Shown one piece after another: positions 46,090 to 54,944 of a DNA stretch of 64,000 nucleotides (within the stretch, counting starts at the first letter, position 1; every line of letters begins with the position of its first letter). The stretch is from an uncultured Prevotellaceae bacterium (GTDB lineage: Bacteria > Bacteroidota > Bacteroidia > Bacteroidales > Bacteroidaceae): assembly GCA_902762325.1 (NCBI GenBank), contig CACWNV010000011.1:1-64000 (forward strand), in the 5' to 3' direction. The notes below the pieces were generated by a model. It worked only from the letters and a program-made list of their open reading frames with translations. It had not been told where the DNA came from and made no database searches. A program made the position numbers and the translations under genes.

Positions 46090-47154
46090 ATGGCAACATG
46101 GAAACATACTGAAATAATGATAGATGGGCAGTCTGTGAAAGCACAGGCTCCCATCATCATATCTGCAAGTAGAAGTACAGACATTCCTGCTTTCTATGCG
46201 GACTGGTTCTTTGACCGATTAGAAAAAGGGTATTCGGCATGGACGAATCCTTTTAATGGGGTGAAATCATATGTATCTTATGAGAACACTCGCTTCATCG
46301 TGTTTTGGTCTAAGAATCCACGTCCGTTGTTGACATATCTGCATATATTGAAGGAACGTAACATCAAATGCTACGTTCAATACACTTTGAATGACTATGA
46401 ACAAGAGAAACTTGAAAAAGTACCTTCTTTGGCTAATCGTATAGAATCATTCAAGTTGCTTGTTGAACAACTTGGTAAGGGTGCGATCGTTTGGCGCTTT
46501 GACCCCATGATATTGACTGATGACATATCGGTGGATGACTTGTTGAGGAAAGTGCAGAATATTGGCGACCAACTAAAAAATTATACAGAGAAGTTGGTTT
46601 TCAGCTATGCTGATATTGCCATGTACAGAAAGGTGAAGCATAATCTTGAAGTCAACGGCATCCCATACCATGAGTGGGAAATCGAGCAGATGGAAGAGTT
46701 TGCAGACAAGCTATCTTCTATGAATCGTGAACGTGGATGGAACTTCCAACTTGCTACATGCGGTGAGAAGATAGACATAGAAAAATATGGAATCAAGCAT
46801 AATCGCTGCATAGATGGCGACCTCATTACACGCCTTGCTTGGGATGATAAAGAACTGATGGATTTCATGAATGTTAAGATTGAAGATATACCGGCCCCCT
46901 CACTATTTGGCGACCCCGAGTTGCCTGAAGGAGCAATTCTCCTGCCTCATAACCATTACTTTATCAGTAAACACAAGAAAGACAAGGGGCAGCGACCATT
47001 CTGTGAATGCATGGCCTCAAAGGATATCGGTGAATACAACACCTGCCCTCACCTTTGCGAGTATTGCTATGCTAATACGACCAAACAACTGGCAATTGAT
47101 AATTGGAAACGTCATCAACAAAACAAATTCTCAGATACCATAACGGGAAAGTAA
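46090..47154 (+). CDS. DUF1848-family Fe-S protein
   Basis: A 354-residue protein matching the DUF1848 pattern: IIISASRSTDIPAFYADWF near residue 23, RFIVFWSKNPRPLL, CYVQYTLNDYE, and a C-terminal cysteine cluster, CECMASKDIGEYNTCPHLCE followed by YCYAN (about 307-331). The cysteines probably hold a [4Fe-4S] cluster, and the fold is radical-SAM-like by family descriptions. The reaction is unknown. It sits inside the restriction/helicase operon, 2 bases before the next start. It could modify a nucleotide, RNA or protein involved in defence; that is speculation. Confidence 0.8.
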   Translation: MATWKHTEIMIDGQSVKAQAPIIISASRSTDIPAFYADWFFDRLEKGYSAWTNPFNGVKSYVSYENTRFIVFWSKNPRPLLTYLHILKERNIKCYVQYTLNDYEQEKLEKVPSLANRIESFKLLVEQLGKGAIVWRFDPMILTDDISVDDLLRKVQNIGDQLKNYTEKLVFSYADIAMYRKVKHNLEVNGIPYHEWEIEQMEEFADKLSSMNRERGWNFQLATCGEKIDIEKYGIKHNRCIDGDLITRLAWDDKELMDFMNVKIEDIPAPSLFGDPELPEGAILLPHNHYFISKHKKDKGQRPFCECMASKDIGEYNTCPHLCEYCYANTTKQLAIDNWKRHQQNKFSDTITGK

Positions 47155-47156
47155 TT

Positions 47157-49805
47157 ATGCCATACGAAGAAGATATAAGGCTTTGTAATAGCATTGACGA
47201 TATTATAGATTATTGCCACAATGCTTTGCCAACAGAATATAAGGGAAGACCATGGACACATCCAGAACTGAATCATGGCATAGACCTATTAGCAAGCGAT
47301 GTGGCTCTAAACTGTTATATGTCTGCATACGGAGATATGCATGTAACCAAGTGCCGTGCTGCAATGATGAATTTCCCTTTTAATGAAATTCAGGGAAGTA
47401 TAGAAATTGTTGACTGGGGATGCGGTCAAGGTATAGGCTCTGCCACTATAATTGAAGTGTTAAGACAGCATAATTTGCTGCAATGGCTACGGAAAGTAAC
47501 GCTTATTGAGCCATCTCGTAGTGCCATTGAACGTGCAAACATTAATGTCCGTACCGTTACGCATGGTGCAGTTGAAATAGACGTTAAGAACCTTTTCCTT
47601 CCAGCAAACGGCATAGACGAAGAAAAAACTCTTAACCCTGTTGGATATAGATATAATAATGTCATCCATGTTTTTTCTAATATTTTGGATGTAACGACTA
47701 TCGACCTAGGGGCAGTCGCTAGGATGGTAGCATCTGCACATGGAAGACATTTCGTCTTATGTATCGGTCCTAAAAATAGTGCTGCATATAGAATTGAGAA
47801 GTTCTGTTCTGTTTTTGGAGAACAACGCTATTTCAGCCAGATTGACAGTGTACGTTATGCACGAACGAAAAGAACAGCTCATCCATATACATGCATGACA
47901 AGATGTTTTGAGTATAATGGTGCAACAATTGACCTTAATAGATTAACTTTGGTGAGTGAAAGTCATGAGGCAATATATAATGAATACGATTTACGATTGC
48001 AAATACAAAACCATGTTCTATCACCTCAAAAAGCAAGAGTGGCCTGGAGGCTGGAGAATATCCTATCCGTGGATGATGTAATGTATATTGATGCTGTCGT
48101 AAATGAAGTAGCTGTTGACTTTATTATTGTCAGACCTAATAAAGGTGTCCTTCTTCTAAACGTGTTCAATGAAGACCTTAACAATTGTGTAATTTCAGAA
48201 GATAAAAAAGAAATATTTATAAATGGCCATAAATATCAATCGCCCATTGATTTGATCAGTCTTTGCCAATCTAGCATTAAGGATGGCATAGAAGAACTTT
48301 TGATGAGCACGATTGAGAATAGTCGGAATTTTAGTCTTATCAAAAAGACGGTTGTGTTCTCAGAAAACACAATTACCGAGATTAAGAAATTCTTTGGATT
48401 AGAAAATAACATTGTTAACTTCACATCTATTTTCGGAAAGGAGTTTATTGATAGTAGAGAAGTTTCGCAAAATTTATATACTACAATAGGTTTCTTATAC
48501 AACAATAACGCTTTTGACGAGGTTGTGAGAAGGAAGCTGGCTAAGATAATTTCTCCATCATGGCATTCCTATCAGGAAGGGCGTATAGACATGCGGCCTA
48601 TTGGAGCACAAAGGAGACTATCGGAAAGTAGTATAACACAACAAAAAATTAGTGGAGTTGCAGGGTCTGGAAAGACCCAGGTACTTGCTTTCAGGGCTGT
48701 GAATGCCATGAAACGCACAGGAGGTGATGTTTTAGTGTTGACCTATAACATTACTTTAGCAAACTACCTGAAATTCAGGCTTTCTGAAATTAGAGAGGAT
48801 TTCTCATGGGAGAAAATTGATATATACCCTTATCATCAGTTCTTTAGAATACGTGCTGCCGAATGTCAGTTACATGTTGATTTTGGCTCATATCAAGACG
48901 AAGCCTTCTTTGCTAACTCAAGAGGTCATAAGAAATACTCAGCCATCTTCGTTGATGAAGTGCAAGACTATACTACAGAATGGCTTCGCATAGTCATGCA
49001 GAATTTTCTCTTGGATCCTAATGGTGAACTGGTTGTGTTTGGAGATCCCAAACAAAATGTATATCAACGACCTTTAGACACAAATGGTGACATTCGCTTA
49101 GGCGTTATTGGCGGACAATGGAATCGGCAATTAACGACCAGTCGAAGATTTACAAATCCGCGCCTTGCAAATCTTGCTACAGCATTTCAAACACAATTCA
49201 TGGCAAATTTACCTACTGATAATATAGCTGCAGAGAACGCCATGTCAAATACATTCAATTTCCAAATATTAACGTATAATGACATGAGGCAAAATAATGC
49301 TGTCGATGCTCTTGTAACTAATATAATAAGTATAATTTCCAATGACAACAACGAAGCAAGAGACTTTGTTGTGCTTGCTTCATCAACAAAATTATTGCGT
49401 AATATTGACACCCTTTATCGTCAAAGAACAAATGAACAAACAGAAATAACCTTTATTTCAACTGAAGCTCTTGAAAGGTTAAAGCAAATACATCACGTTA
49501 CTGATGAAAAGACTGCCAATTGGAAATTTAATAGGGATTTTGAGGCGCTTGAGCGAACAAGAAAACAATTGTTTACTACGGACAAGCGTTGCCTGAAAAT
49601 CTCTACCATACAAAGTTTCAAAGGATGGGAGTCTCCTTCCGTAATAGTCATTCTTGAAAGCGACTTTGCTCTACATAGCACGACATTTTGCCCCATGTCG
49701 CCACAAACGATATATACGGCGATAACTCGTGCAAGGGAGAATATGTATATAATTAACATCGGTAATGACACCTACCACAACTTTTTCTATAATCAAACAT
49801 TATGA
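47157..49805 (+). CDS. Methyltransferase-like/NERD-like/UvrD helicase fusion
   Basis: About 882 residues from the ATG at 47157 (an earlier in-frame start at 47103 lies inside the DUF1848 gene). Residues ~80-260 look like a class I methyltransferase: EIVDWGCGQGIGSATIIE (motif I Asp86) and VTLIEPSRSAIERA. Residues ~290-370 resemble a NERD domain (VDFIIVRPNKGVLLLNVFNE) but lack the usual Glu-x-Lys. Residues ~485-880 form a UvrD/SF1 helicase: Walker A GVAGSGKTQ (near 500), IFVDEVQDYT (near 600), VVFGDPKQNVYQRP, TTSRRFTNPRLANLA and AITRARENMYII. NERD-UvrD proteins are common in defence islands; the N-terminal methyltransferase-like part is the unusual addition. It overlaps the TerB gene by 4 bases. 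Confidence 0.8.
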   Translation: MPYEEDIRLCNSIDDIIDYCHNALPTEYKGRPWTHPELNHGIDLLASDVALNCYMSAYGDMHVTKCRAAMMNFPFNEIQGSIEIVDWGCGQGIGSATIIEVLRQHNLLQWLRKVTLIEPSRSAIERANINVRTVTHGAVEIDVKNLFLPANGIDEEKTLNPVGYRYNNVIHVFSNILDVTTIDLGAVARMVASAHGRHFVLCIGPKNSAAYRIEKFCSVFGEQRYFSQIDSVRYARTKRTAHPYTCMTRCFEYNGATIDLNRLTLVSESHEAIYNEYDLRLQIQNHVLSPQKARVAWRLENILSVDDVMYIDAVVNEVAVDFIIVRPNKGVLLLNVFNEDLNNCVISEDKKEIFINGHKYQSPIDLISLCQSSIKDGIEELLMSTIENSRNFSLIKKTVVFSENTITEIKKFFGLENNIVNFTSIFGKEFIDSREVSQNLYTTIGFLYNNNAFDEVVRRKLAKIISPSWHSYQEGRIDMRPIGAQRRLSESSITQQKISGVAGSGKTQVLAFRAVNAMKRTGGDVLVLTYNITLANYLKFRLSEIREDFSWEKIDIYPYHQFFRIRAAECQLHVDFGSYQDEAFFANSRGHKKYSAIFVDEVQDYTTEWLRIVMQNFLLDPNGELVVFGDPKQNVYQRPLDTNGDIRLGVIGGQWNRQLTTSRRFTNPRLANLATAFQTQFMANLPTDNIAAENAMSNTFNFQILTYNDMRQNNAVDALVTNIISIISNDNNEARDFVVLASSTKLLRNIDTLYRQRTNEQTEITFISTEALERLKQIHHVTDEKTANWKFNRDFEALERTRKQLFTTDKRCLKISTIQSFKGWESPSVIVILESDFALHSTTFCPMSPQTIYTAITRARENMYIINIGNDTYHNFFYNQTL

Positions 49806-50107
49806 ATAATTTCACAACAATAGAGAAATACGCTATCATAAAGGTTCTCTCACACATCATGAAAGCTGATGGCGTTATTCATCCCAAAGAGGAAGAGTAT
49901 ATGGATAAAACATATAGAGATTTCTGCATAACAATCAATGATTTAGAAGACATTTCAAATATTGATGATATACAAACAAAACTTGTTATCAGCGGGATGT
50001 CAGATGAGAATAAGAATAAAGCTCAGGCATTATTCGTTGGTATGGCAAAAGCGGATGGCTTTTTACATCCCAAGGAAACGGAAATCATAAACCAATTTTT
50101 TGTTTGA
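49802..50107 (+). CDS. TerB-like protein
   Basis: A 101-residue helical protein with the duplicated acidic TerB signature: MKADGVIHPKEEEYMDKTYR and, in the second half, MAKADGFLHPKETEIINQFF. The TerB fold binds metal ions near membranes and is linked to tellurite and phage-stress systems. The start overlaps the helicase stop as ATGA, so it is probably a helicase partner or regulator. It is the last gene of the 21.5 kb rightward operon. Confidence 0.82.
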   Translation: MNNFTTIEKYAIIKVLSHIMKADGVIHPKEEEYMDKTYRDFCITINDLEDISNIDDIQTKLVISGMSDENKNKAQALFVGMAKADGFLHPKETEIINQFFV

Positions 50108-50275
50108 CAATAAGATTAGCAAAGATTAAGACTGGTATATGGTCTTTGGGGATGGATTCTATAACAGTACCACAAAAGACGTTTATCCCCCGTATTATTG
50201 ATTTATTCACGTTGCTATCCACTTTATTGAAATGCCTTCGTTACCCCATAGATAACGAAGACATTTTTGATAATG

Positions 50276-50665
50276 TTATACAAATAGCGTAAATGCCAAA
50301 AGAGCAAACAACACATTGATGACTATAGTTCCAATGATGCAGTAGTTCCTGACCTTTGTGATTTCATCATCAAGTCGTTTGATGGTTTTTTCCATGCCTT
50401 CAGCTGCTGCCTTGTCCACTTGGGCGGGCAACTCTTTCATTCGGGCAAAAAGTGTTTCAAACAACTCTCTGGAACGACCCTCCATCTTCAACGGCAGTCC
50501 GTTCTTTTGTAGGGTTGCGTACTTGGTGTTGAGTTCCGCCATCTGTTCAAGCAGCTTCTCTGCCAGTTCGTTAACTTCCAGAAGGACTTCCGTAACGTCC
50601 TTCTTCCTGACCGGTGCAGCCTTCAGGCTGCTGTCCGGTCTTACAGGGTAGTTCTTATTTGCCAT
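50276..50665 (-). CDS. Small mobilization-associated membrane protein
   Basis: About 129 residues from the ATG at 50665 (the longer frame overlaps the relaxase gene). The soluble part is helical and charged (KKDVTEVLLEVNELAEKLLE, MEKTIKRLDDEITKVRNY), and one C-terminal transmembrane helix ends the protein (CIIGTIVINVLFALLAFTLFV). Genes like this follow the relaxase in Bacteroides mobilizable elements. It may anchor the relaxosome to the membrane. It is the last gene of the leftward mob operon, convergent with the defence operon. Confidence 0.7.
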   Translation of the reverse strand: MANKNYPVRPDSSLKAAPVRKKDVTEVLLEVNELAEKLLEQMAELNTKYATLQKNGLPLKMEGRSRELFETLFARMKELPAQVDKAAAEGMEKTIKRLDDEITKVRNYCIIGTIVINVLFALLAFTLFV

Positions 50666-50684
50666 AATATTACCTTTTTTTGTT

Positions 50685-51659
50685 TTACATTGAATAACCT
50701 TTGCTTCTTTCTTCCAAGTCGTCATCGTAACGGCTACGCTTTGAGCCGACCTCATCCTCACGGTTACGTGAATGGGTAGGAGAGACGTGAGTGTTCAATA
50801 GGGATGACAACGTATGGGTGCCAATATGGGTAGGATTCCCTGAAGGACGGTGTGCTACAGCCTTTTTCTTGACAGAAGGCCGTATCTGTGCTTTGTGCAG
50901 CATCTTCCAGGTGTTCTCAATCCGCCCGAGTGTCAGACTGCGGTCGATGGCACTGGCCTTGTACTGCGTCCCCGACTTGGAGAGAATGTAATAACCCTGC
51001 AACTTGCCGCTTTTGGCAAACGCCTCACGAATCTCAAATCCCTCAGCCGCCATCAGCATCTTGAAGATGTCGAAAGAGAATGTGTCCATGCCTCCGAGGA
51101 TCCTGAAGGCTGCCTCCCTGATTTCCTCCTTATTCCTCGGAGAGATGTCCTCTGCTACGCTGAAACCACGCTCACGGCTGATGTCGTTGGCCACCTTTGC
51201 CGCCTTCTTTCCTATGAAAGAATCTGAGACAACCGTTCCATCCGTTAGGACACGGTTTGCCAGCACATGCCAGTGTCGCAGGTTCCGGTTATGGTCGGTC
51301 CGTTCATGCTGGTAGGCAATCCACTGCATCTGACGGAACTGTTCCTCCGAAAGCCCAAGTTCTCCTGTCATCAGCCTGAGCATGTACTCCTCAACGAGTT
51401 CCCTGCACTGCTCCGGGGACTTCACCTTGTCAGCGTCCTGTTCCGACAAGGTTATTACGATGTCGAAGTAGCACTTCGAGAGGTTGCGGTGATGGTTCTC
51501 CTGAACGTCATGCATTTCACGGGTAATCTCCCCAGAAGTGTCGCCGTATAGGTTATGGCGGCACAACTCACTGGCTACATGGACATGAGCGATGGTCTTG
51601 TTCGCATCATACTCCAGCTTGGCTGTCCCATAGCTAATCGTTCTTGCCTTTGCTACCAT
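50685..51659 (-). CDS. Relaxase (mobilization nuclease)
   Basis: A 324-residue MobA-like relaxase. The N-terminal domain has SYGTAKLEYDANKTIAHVHV, the aligned repeated motif DIVITLSEQDADK and the metal-binding His region YQHERTDHNRNLRHWHVLANRV. The C-terminal half is charged and Ser/Arg-rich. It nicks oriT and pilots a single strand during conjugative transfer, using a helper element's pore, since no mating-pair genes are present. The 5' end overlaps mobC by 26 bases. Confidence 0.88.
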   Translation of the reverse strand: MVAKARTISYGTAKLEYDANKTIAHVHVASELCRHNLYGDTSGEITREMHDVQENHHRNLSKCYFDIVITLSEQDADKVKSPEQCRELVEEYMLRLMTGELGLSEEQFRQMQWIAYQHERTDHNRNLRHWHVLANRVLTDGTVVSDSFIGKKAAKVANDISRERGFSVAEDISPRNKEEIREAAFRILGGMDTFSFDIFKMLMAAEGFEIREAFAKSGKLQGYYILSKSGTQYKASAIDRSLTLGRIENTWKMLHKAQIRPSVKKKAVAHRPSGNPTHIGTHTLSSLLNTHVSPTHSRNREDEVGSKRSRYDDDLEERSKGYSM

Positions 51660-51945
51660 AGAGAATCTCCTTCAGTCTTTTGATGATACATCTCAGTTCG
51701 TCCATTAACGCAGCATACTTCCTCTGGTGGAAGAAATTGGTGATGTGCGTCAGGTCGCTGGTGAGTTTTCTTACCTCGGTAATGACTTGATACTCATGCT
51801 CCGAAAGGCGCTTCCTTGGACTGTAAGCGAGCAGCACCTGACGACAGTAGTCGGACACCGAAAGGCCACACTCCTCCGCATGTCTTCTGATGAGGGCAAA
51901 CTCCAGTTCGCCACATCTGATATTGATTCTTTCTGTTTTTTTCAT
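51634..51945 (-). CDS. mobC: MobC-like relaxosome protein
   Basis: About 103 residues from the ATG at 51945. The N-terminal ribbon-helix-helix begins MKKTERINIRCGELEFALIR, and CGLSVSDYCRQVLLAYSPRK is the characteristic MobC core; a helical tail follows. It binds near oriT and helps the relaxase open the DNA. The AT-rich region upstream (51960-52340) is where oriT would lie. Confidence 0.85.
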   Translation of the reverse strand: MKKTERINIRCGELEFALIRRHAEECGLSVSDYCRQVLLAYSPRKRLSEHEYQVITEVRKLTSDLTHITNFFHQRKYAALMDELRCIIKRLKEILYGSKGKND

Positions 51946-51959
51946 ATCCTTTATTACTA

Positions 51960-52340
51960 TATTATTATAAAACATGAAAACTATAAAATACTAAAAGTGT
52001 AAATGTATAAAATTGTATTATTGTAAAAGTATAAAATATGAAATTGATAATATCAAAATTTACAATTATCATATTATGTAAATATACAAATATCATAATA
52101 TACAAATATACAATTATCATATTATCACATAATGTAGAACATGCTTTCAAAACCCACATTTGCGACCACCGGGAGCGAACGGCAAGGACGTTTTTGTATG
52201 ACAAAAACACTTCTTGCAATATACTTCCGACCTTACTTCCTGACGTCGTCAGGTCATCCGTATATTGGGAACCACGATTGAAATTTGTCCCGTGTCTTAT
52301 GACCATTTTCGTGTATCTTATATCAAGAAAAACTACCACA
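51960..52340. repeat. AT-rich repeat region, candidate oriT
   Basis: About 380 bases without a gene, between mobC and the primase-like gene. From 51960 to 52135 it is almost entirely A/T, with ACAATTATCATATTAT occurring twice (near 52061 and 52109) and related ATACAAATATC-type units between. At 52239-52253 CCTGACG/CGTCAGG form a stem with a one-base loop. Easily melted DNA with direct repeats and a stem beside relaxase genes suggests the transfer origin. The nick site cannot be read. Confidence 0.5.
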
Positions 52341-52341
52341 A

Positions 52342-53361
52342 TTAAGAAACCAGTTCCAGGTCAAGCCTTTCCATCAGTGTCCTAATACAGGGATTCCTGG
52401 CAATCATCATCCTGAGGATGGCCGCCTGTGAGTGCTCATTCAGCAAGTAGTCGGCAATGTCCAGTCCGCTCTCCTTTTCACTTTGGGAAGCATGCTCTTC
52501 CAGATAGGCGAAAACATGGGCTTCGATGTCATGCCGTCTCAGCTTTTCAGCTTTTCCCTCCCAGTTCTCTTTCATGCCAAGATCAGGAAACAGCACCACT
52601 TTCCTGTCCTTGAAGATGTCCAGATTGGCCTTGCCGAACATACCGTCCTTTCCTCCACAGGCCAGCCAGACGTAGTCAGGGAGATAGTAGGAGGCAATGA
52701 TGGCAGACTTCTCGCTCTCGACGATTCCGACAGGGAGGTCAGGATACTCAGCCAGCAGATGTTCCCCGAAGAAACACTGGCCGATCCTTTCCTTGTCGAT
52801 TCTCATCAGCGTATGTGCCCATGTGGGATGCACCTCATGCGAGCGTTTACCCGTTGACGCATCATAGAACATCACCTTTCCCTGACAGACACGACCCTTG
52901 ATATTCACCTGCCAGAACACGCAGGAACCTTTCCGTACCTTGGCCGTACCGACATTGTATTTACCAGCCAGTTCGAATGCTGCCAGTTCGCCGAACCTGC
53001 TGCATAGGAACAGAAAGAAGTTGTTCTCCTCGTAATGGCTCATGGAACTCTCCATGACAGAACGGGGAAAGAAATACCGCTCGACCTTAGGCCGTGGAGG
53101 GGTTGGGACTATCGGAGAAAGGGTGGCTGCATCGTCCCTCAGTTCCTCCTTCATATCCGGATGGTCATGAAAGAACTGCCTTGGCGTATAGTGATAGCCG
53201 CACTTGTGCTCATGGTTGCACCGACCCACTTCAGGGGGAAAGGTTATCCTCCCCTCCGTGTCGATATACTGTGAGAAACATTCCCTGGCGTGGCAGCTGG
53301 GACACTCTTTCCTGTCTGCCCGGCTCTTGTATGGCTTCAATATGAATCTGTGTTCGCTCAT
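52342..53361 (-). CDS. Primase-like protein with zinc finger and TOPRIM (DUF6371-type)
   Basis: A 339-residue protein. The N-terminus has a Cys/His zinc-binding motif of the DnaG type (KECPSCHARECFSQY then VGRCNHEHKCGYHY). The C-terminal half has a TOPRIM fold (PVGIVESEKSAIIASYYLP, KVVLFPDLG). These proteins are typical of Bacteroidetes integrative elements and are presumed to prime replication after transfer or help element maintenance. It lies downstream of the DUF3987 gene in the same leftward group, with 120 bases of repeat-bearing DNA between. Confidence 0.85.
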   Translation of the reverse strand: MSEHRFILKPYKSRADRKECPSCHARECFSQYIDTEGRITFPPEVGRCNHEHKCGYHYTPRQFFHDHPDMKEELRDDAATLSPIVPTPPRPKVERYFFPRSVMESSMSHYEENNFFLFLCSRFGELAAFELAGKYNVGTAKVRKGSCVFWQVNIKGRVCQGKVMFYDASTGKRSHEVHPTWAHTLMRIDKERIGQCFFGEHLLAEYPDLPVGIVESEKSAIIASYYLPDYVWLACGGKDGMFGKANLDIFKDRKVVLFPDLGMKENWEGKAEKLRRHDIEAHVFAYLEEHASQSEKESGLDIADYLLNEHSQAAILRMMIARNPCIRTLMERLDLELVS

Positions 53362-53395
53362 AATGCTTTGTTTTTATTGGTTCATAATGTTCCCA

Positions 53396-53495
53396 TGACC
53401 CTTTGACCTTTTGAACTTTTGACCCTTTGGACACGAAAGGCTGATTCCTATGGCTCACGATAGGGTCAAAAGGTCAAAGGTTCATTGGGTCACCT
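53396..53495. repeat. Iterated TTTTGACC-type repeats
   Basis: Several overlapping units (CCCTTTGACC, CTTTTGAAC, CTTTTGACCC) occur at 53398-53430, and inverted copies (GGGTCAAAAGGTC, AAAGGTTC) at 53463-53495, so the region can pair with itself. It lies between two replication-type genes and reaches into the last codons of DUF3987. It may be an iteron cluster or regulatory structure. Confidence 0.45.
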
Positions 53496-54942
53496 GCTCC
53501 TTTTCCTCTTTACGCATGACTTTCTGATAGAGTCCGTGCTTCGGATTTATAAGTATGCCGTTTGCACAGCACCTTTTCAGGAAACGCTTCACTGTACTTT
53601 CCGACATCCCGAGAGTATTACCAAGCACATGGGCATCCGATGTCTTGAATTCATCAGGCAACCTGTAGAACAGTTGCATGTCTTTGCCTTCATCCTTCCT
53701 CTCGGAGATATAAGAGAATGCCTTTTTCTCCATACTGCGGAAGTACTCTGCCAGGCTAATGGCTGACCTGACACTGTCCTCGTCAATGACAGAAGGGCTG
53801 CACCGGTTGTCGCAGAAGGAACGTACGACCTGGATCACCAGACAGAAACGGACGGCATACGTCTCCAGTTTCCCGTAGAATCCCCTGAGATAATCTTCAT
53901 CGGTCTCTTTCCACTCCCTCCGGTGTTTCCCGTTCCGCCAATGACAGAGTACCTTCTTGGCCCTCTCGCTGAACTTCACAACACGTGGAATCACATCTCC
54001 ATTCCCGTCATATTCGGACGGGACCTCAAGGATGCTCCTAACGATGCTGTTCCAATCATCGAGGATACAGGGTGAGACCTGCTGCATGGTCCATTCCGGC
54101 ATCTCCGTGATGTCAGGGAACACCTTCAGCAGGCGTGAGGAAAAGCCGCTCGTCATCCGCTTGCCACCAAGCAGTTCAGGAAGAAGGCCCGGCTGCGTAC
54201 CGCCTATGAGCGACACATAGGGGTGCAAGATGGTCATAGGCCCTTCGGAAGACTTCCTGTTGAGTTTGATTCCGTCTCCATTGAAAAGCTGGAGCCAGTA
54301 GGCATCATCGCTGCCACGGTTATACCTGGACATATTGCTCAGTAAAGAGTCCAGCTCATCCACGTACGTCAGCACACCTCGTCGGCTTTGGTCAAGAACG
54401 GAATAGAGAGCCTCAATCGTAGCGTTGATGGTAAGTACCGAGCGGCAGACAGGCCGTACCGGATCTGTATCGAAGCCATTTGCCTCACGTTCCTCCCTCG
54501 GCAGTGCCATCGCCCGTTCATACTTTTCCCTCTCGTTCCTGTATACCCTCTCCAGTTCCGCATCGAAGAGGTTGAGTGGTTTCACGGCCAGCTTCAGCGG
54601 AGGAGTCTTCCCGCAGCTTGGAGGCCCAATCAGCACGAGAAAGATGATGGGAGAATCATGCCAGGTGGACTTGAAGTGACACGTCCACTGGTTTCCCATG
54701 GCAGCAGCTAGCACTGTGAACATGGAGGCACACAGGTAGTCAAGGTTGAGTCCTTCTTCCCGATGAAGTGCCTGGACAATCCTCTGGATCTTCTCGGGGA
54801 ACACACTGACGGGGAAGGATGGGCAGCCCCCATCAAAGGACTGCTCATCACTCTTCTCCGCAGAACCGACTTCCTGCTGGAAATAGTTCTCAATAGAAGA
54901 TACCATCGTTTCGGATGGAATGCTCAATGTTTGTACACTCAT
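53482..54942 (-). CDS. DUF3987-family P-loop protein
   Basis: A 486-residue protein with Walker A VLIGPPSCGKTPPLKL (about 130-145) and Walker B-like LTYVDELDSLLSNM. QLFNGDGIKLNRKS and GGTQPGLLPELLGGKR, also characteristic of DUF3987, are present. The C-terminus has a small helix-turn-helix-like segment (LGMSESTVKRFLKRC). The family is a primase/helicase-like ATPase common in Bacteroidetes mobile elements. It is 2 bases downstream of the excisionase-like gene. Confidence 0.87.
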   Translation of the reverse strand: MSVQTLSIPSETMVSSIENYFQQEVGSAEKSDEQSFDGGCPSFPVSVFPEKIQRIVQALHREEGLNLDYLCASMFTVLAAAMGNQWTCHFKSTWHDSPIIFLVLIGPPSCGKTPPLKLAVKPLNLFDAELERVYRNEREKYERAMALPREEREANGFDTDPVRPVCRSVLTINATIEALYSVLDQSRRGVLTYVDELDSLLSNMSRYNRGSDDAYWLQLFNGDGIKLNRKSSEGPMTILHPYVSLIGGTQPGLLPELLGGKRMTSGFSSRLLKVFPDITEMPEWTMQQVSPCILDDWNSIVRSILEVPSEYDGNGDVIPRVVKFSERAKKVLCHWRNGKHRREWKETDEDYLRGFYGKLETYAVRFCLVIQVVRSFCDNRCSPSVIDEDSVRSAISLAEYFRSMEKKAFSYISERKDEGKDMQLFYRLPDEFKTSDAHVLGNTLGMSESTVKRFLKRCCANGILINPKHGLYQKVMRKEEKEQVTQ

Positions 54943-54944
54943 AA

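Noticed and set aside
50104-50292. Plus-strand frame of 62 codons after the TerB gene
   Set aside because: It starts at a TTG, has no family resemblance and runs into the convergent mob gene.
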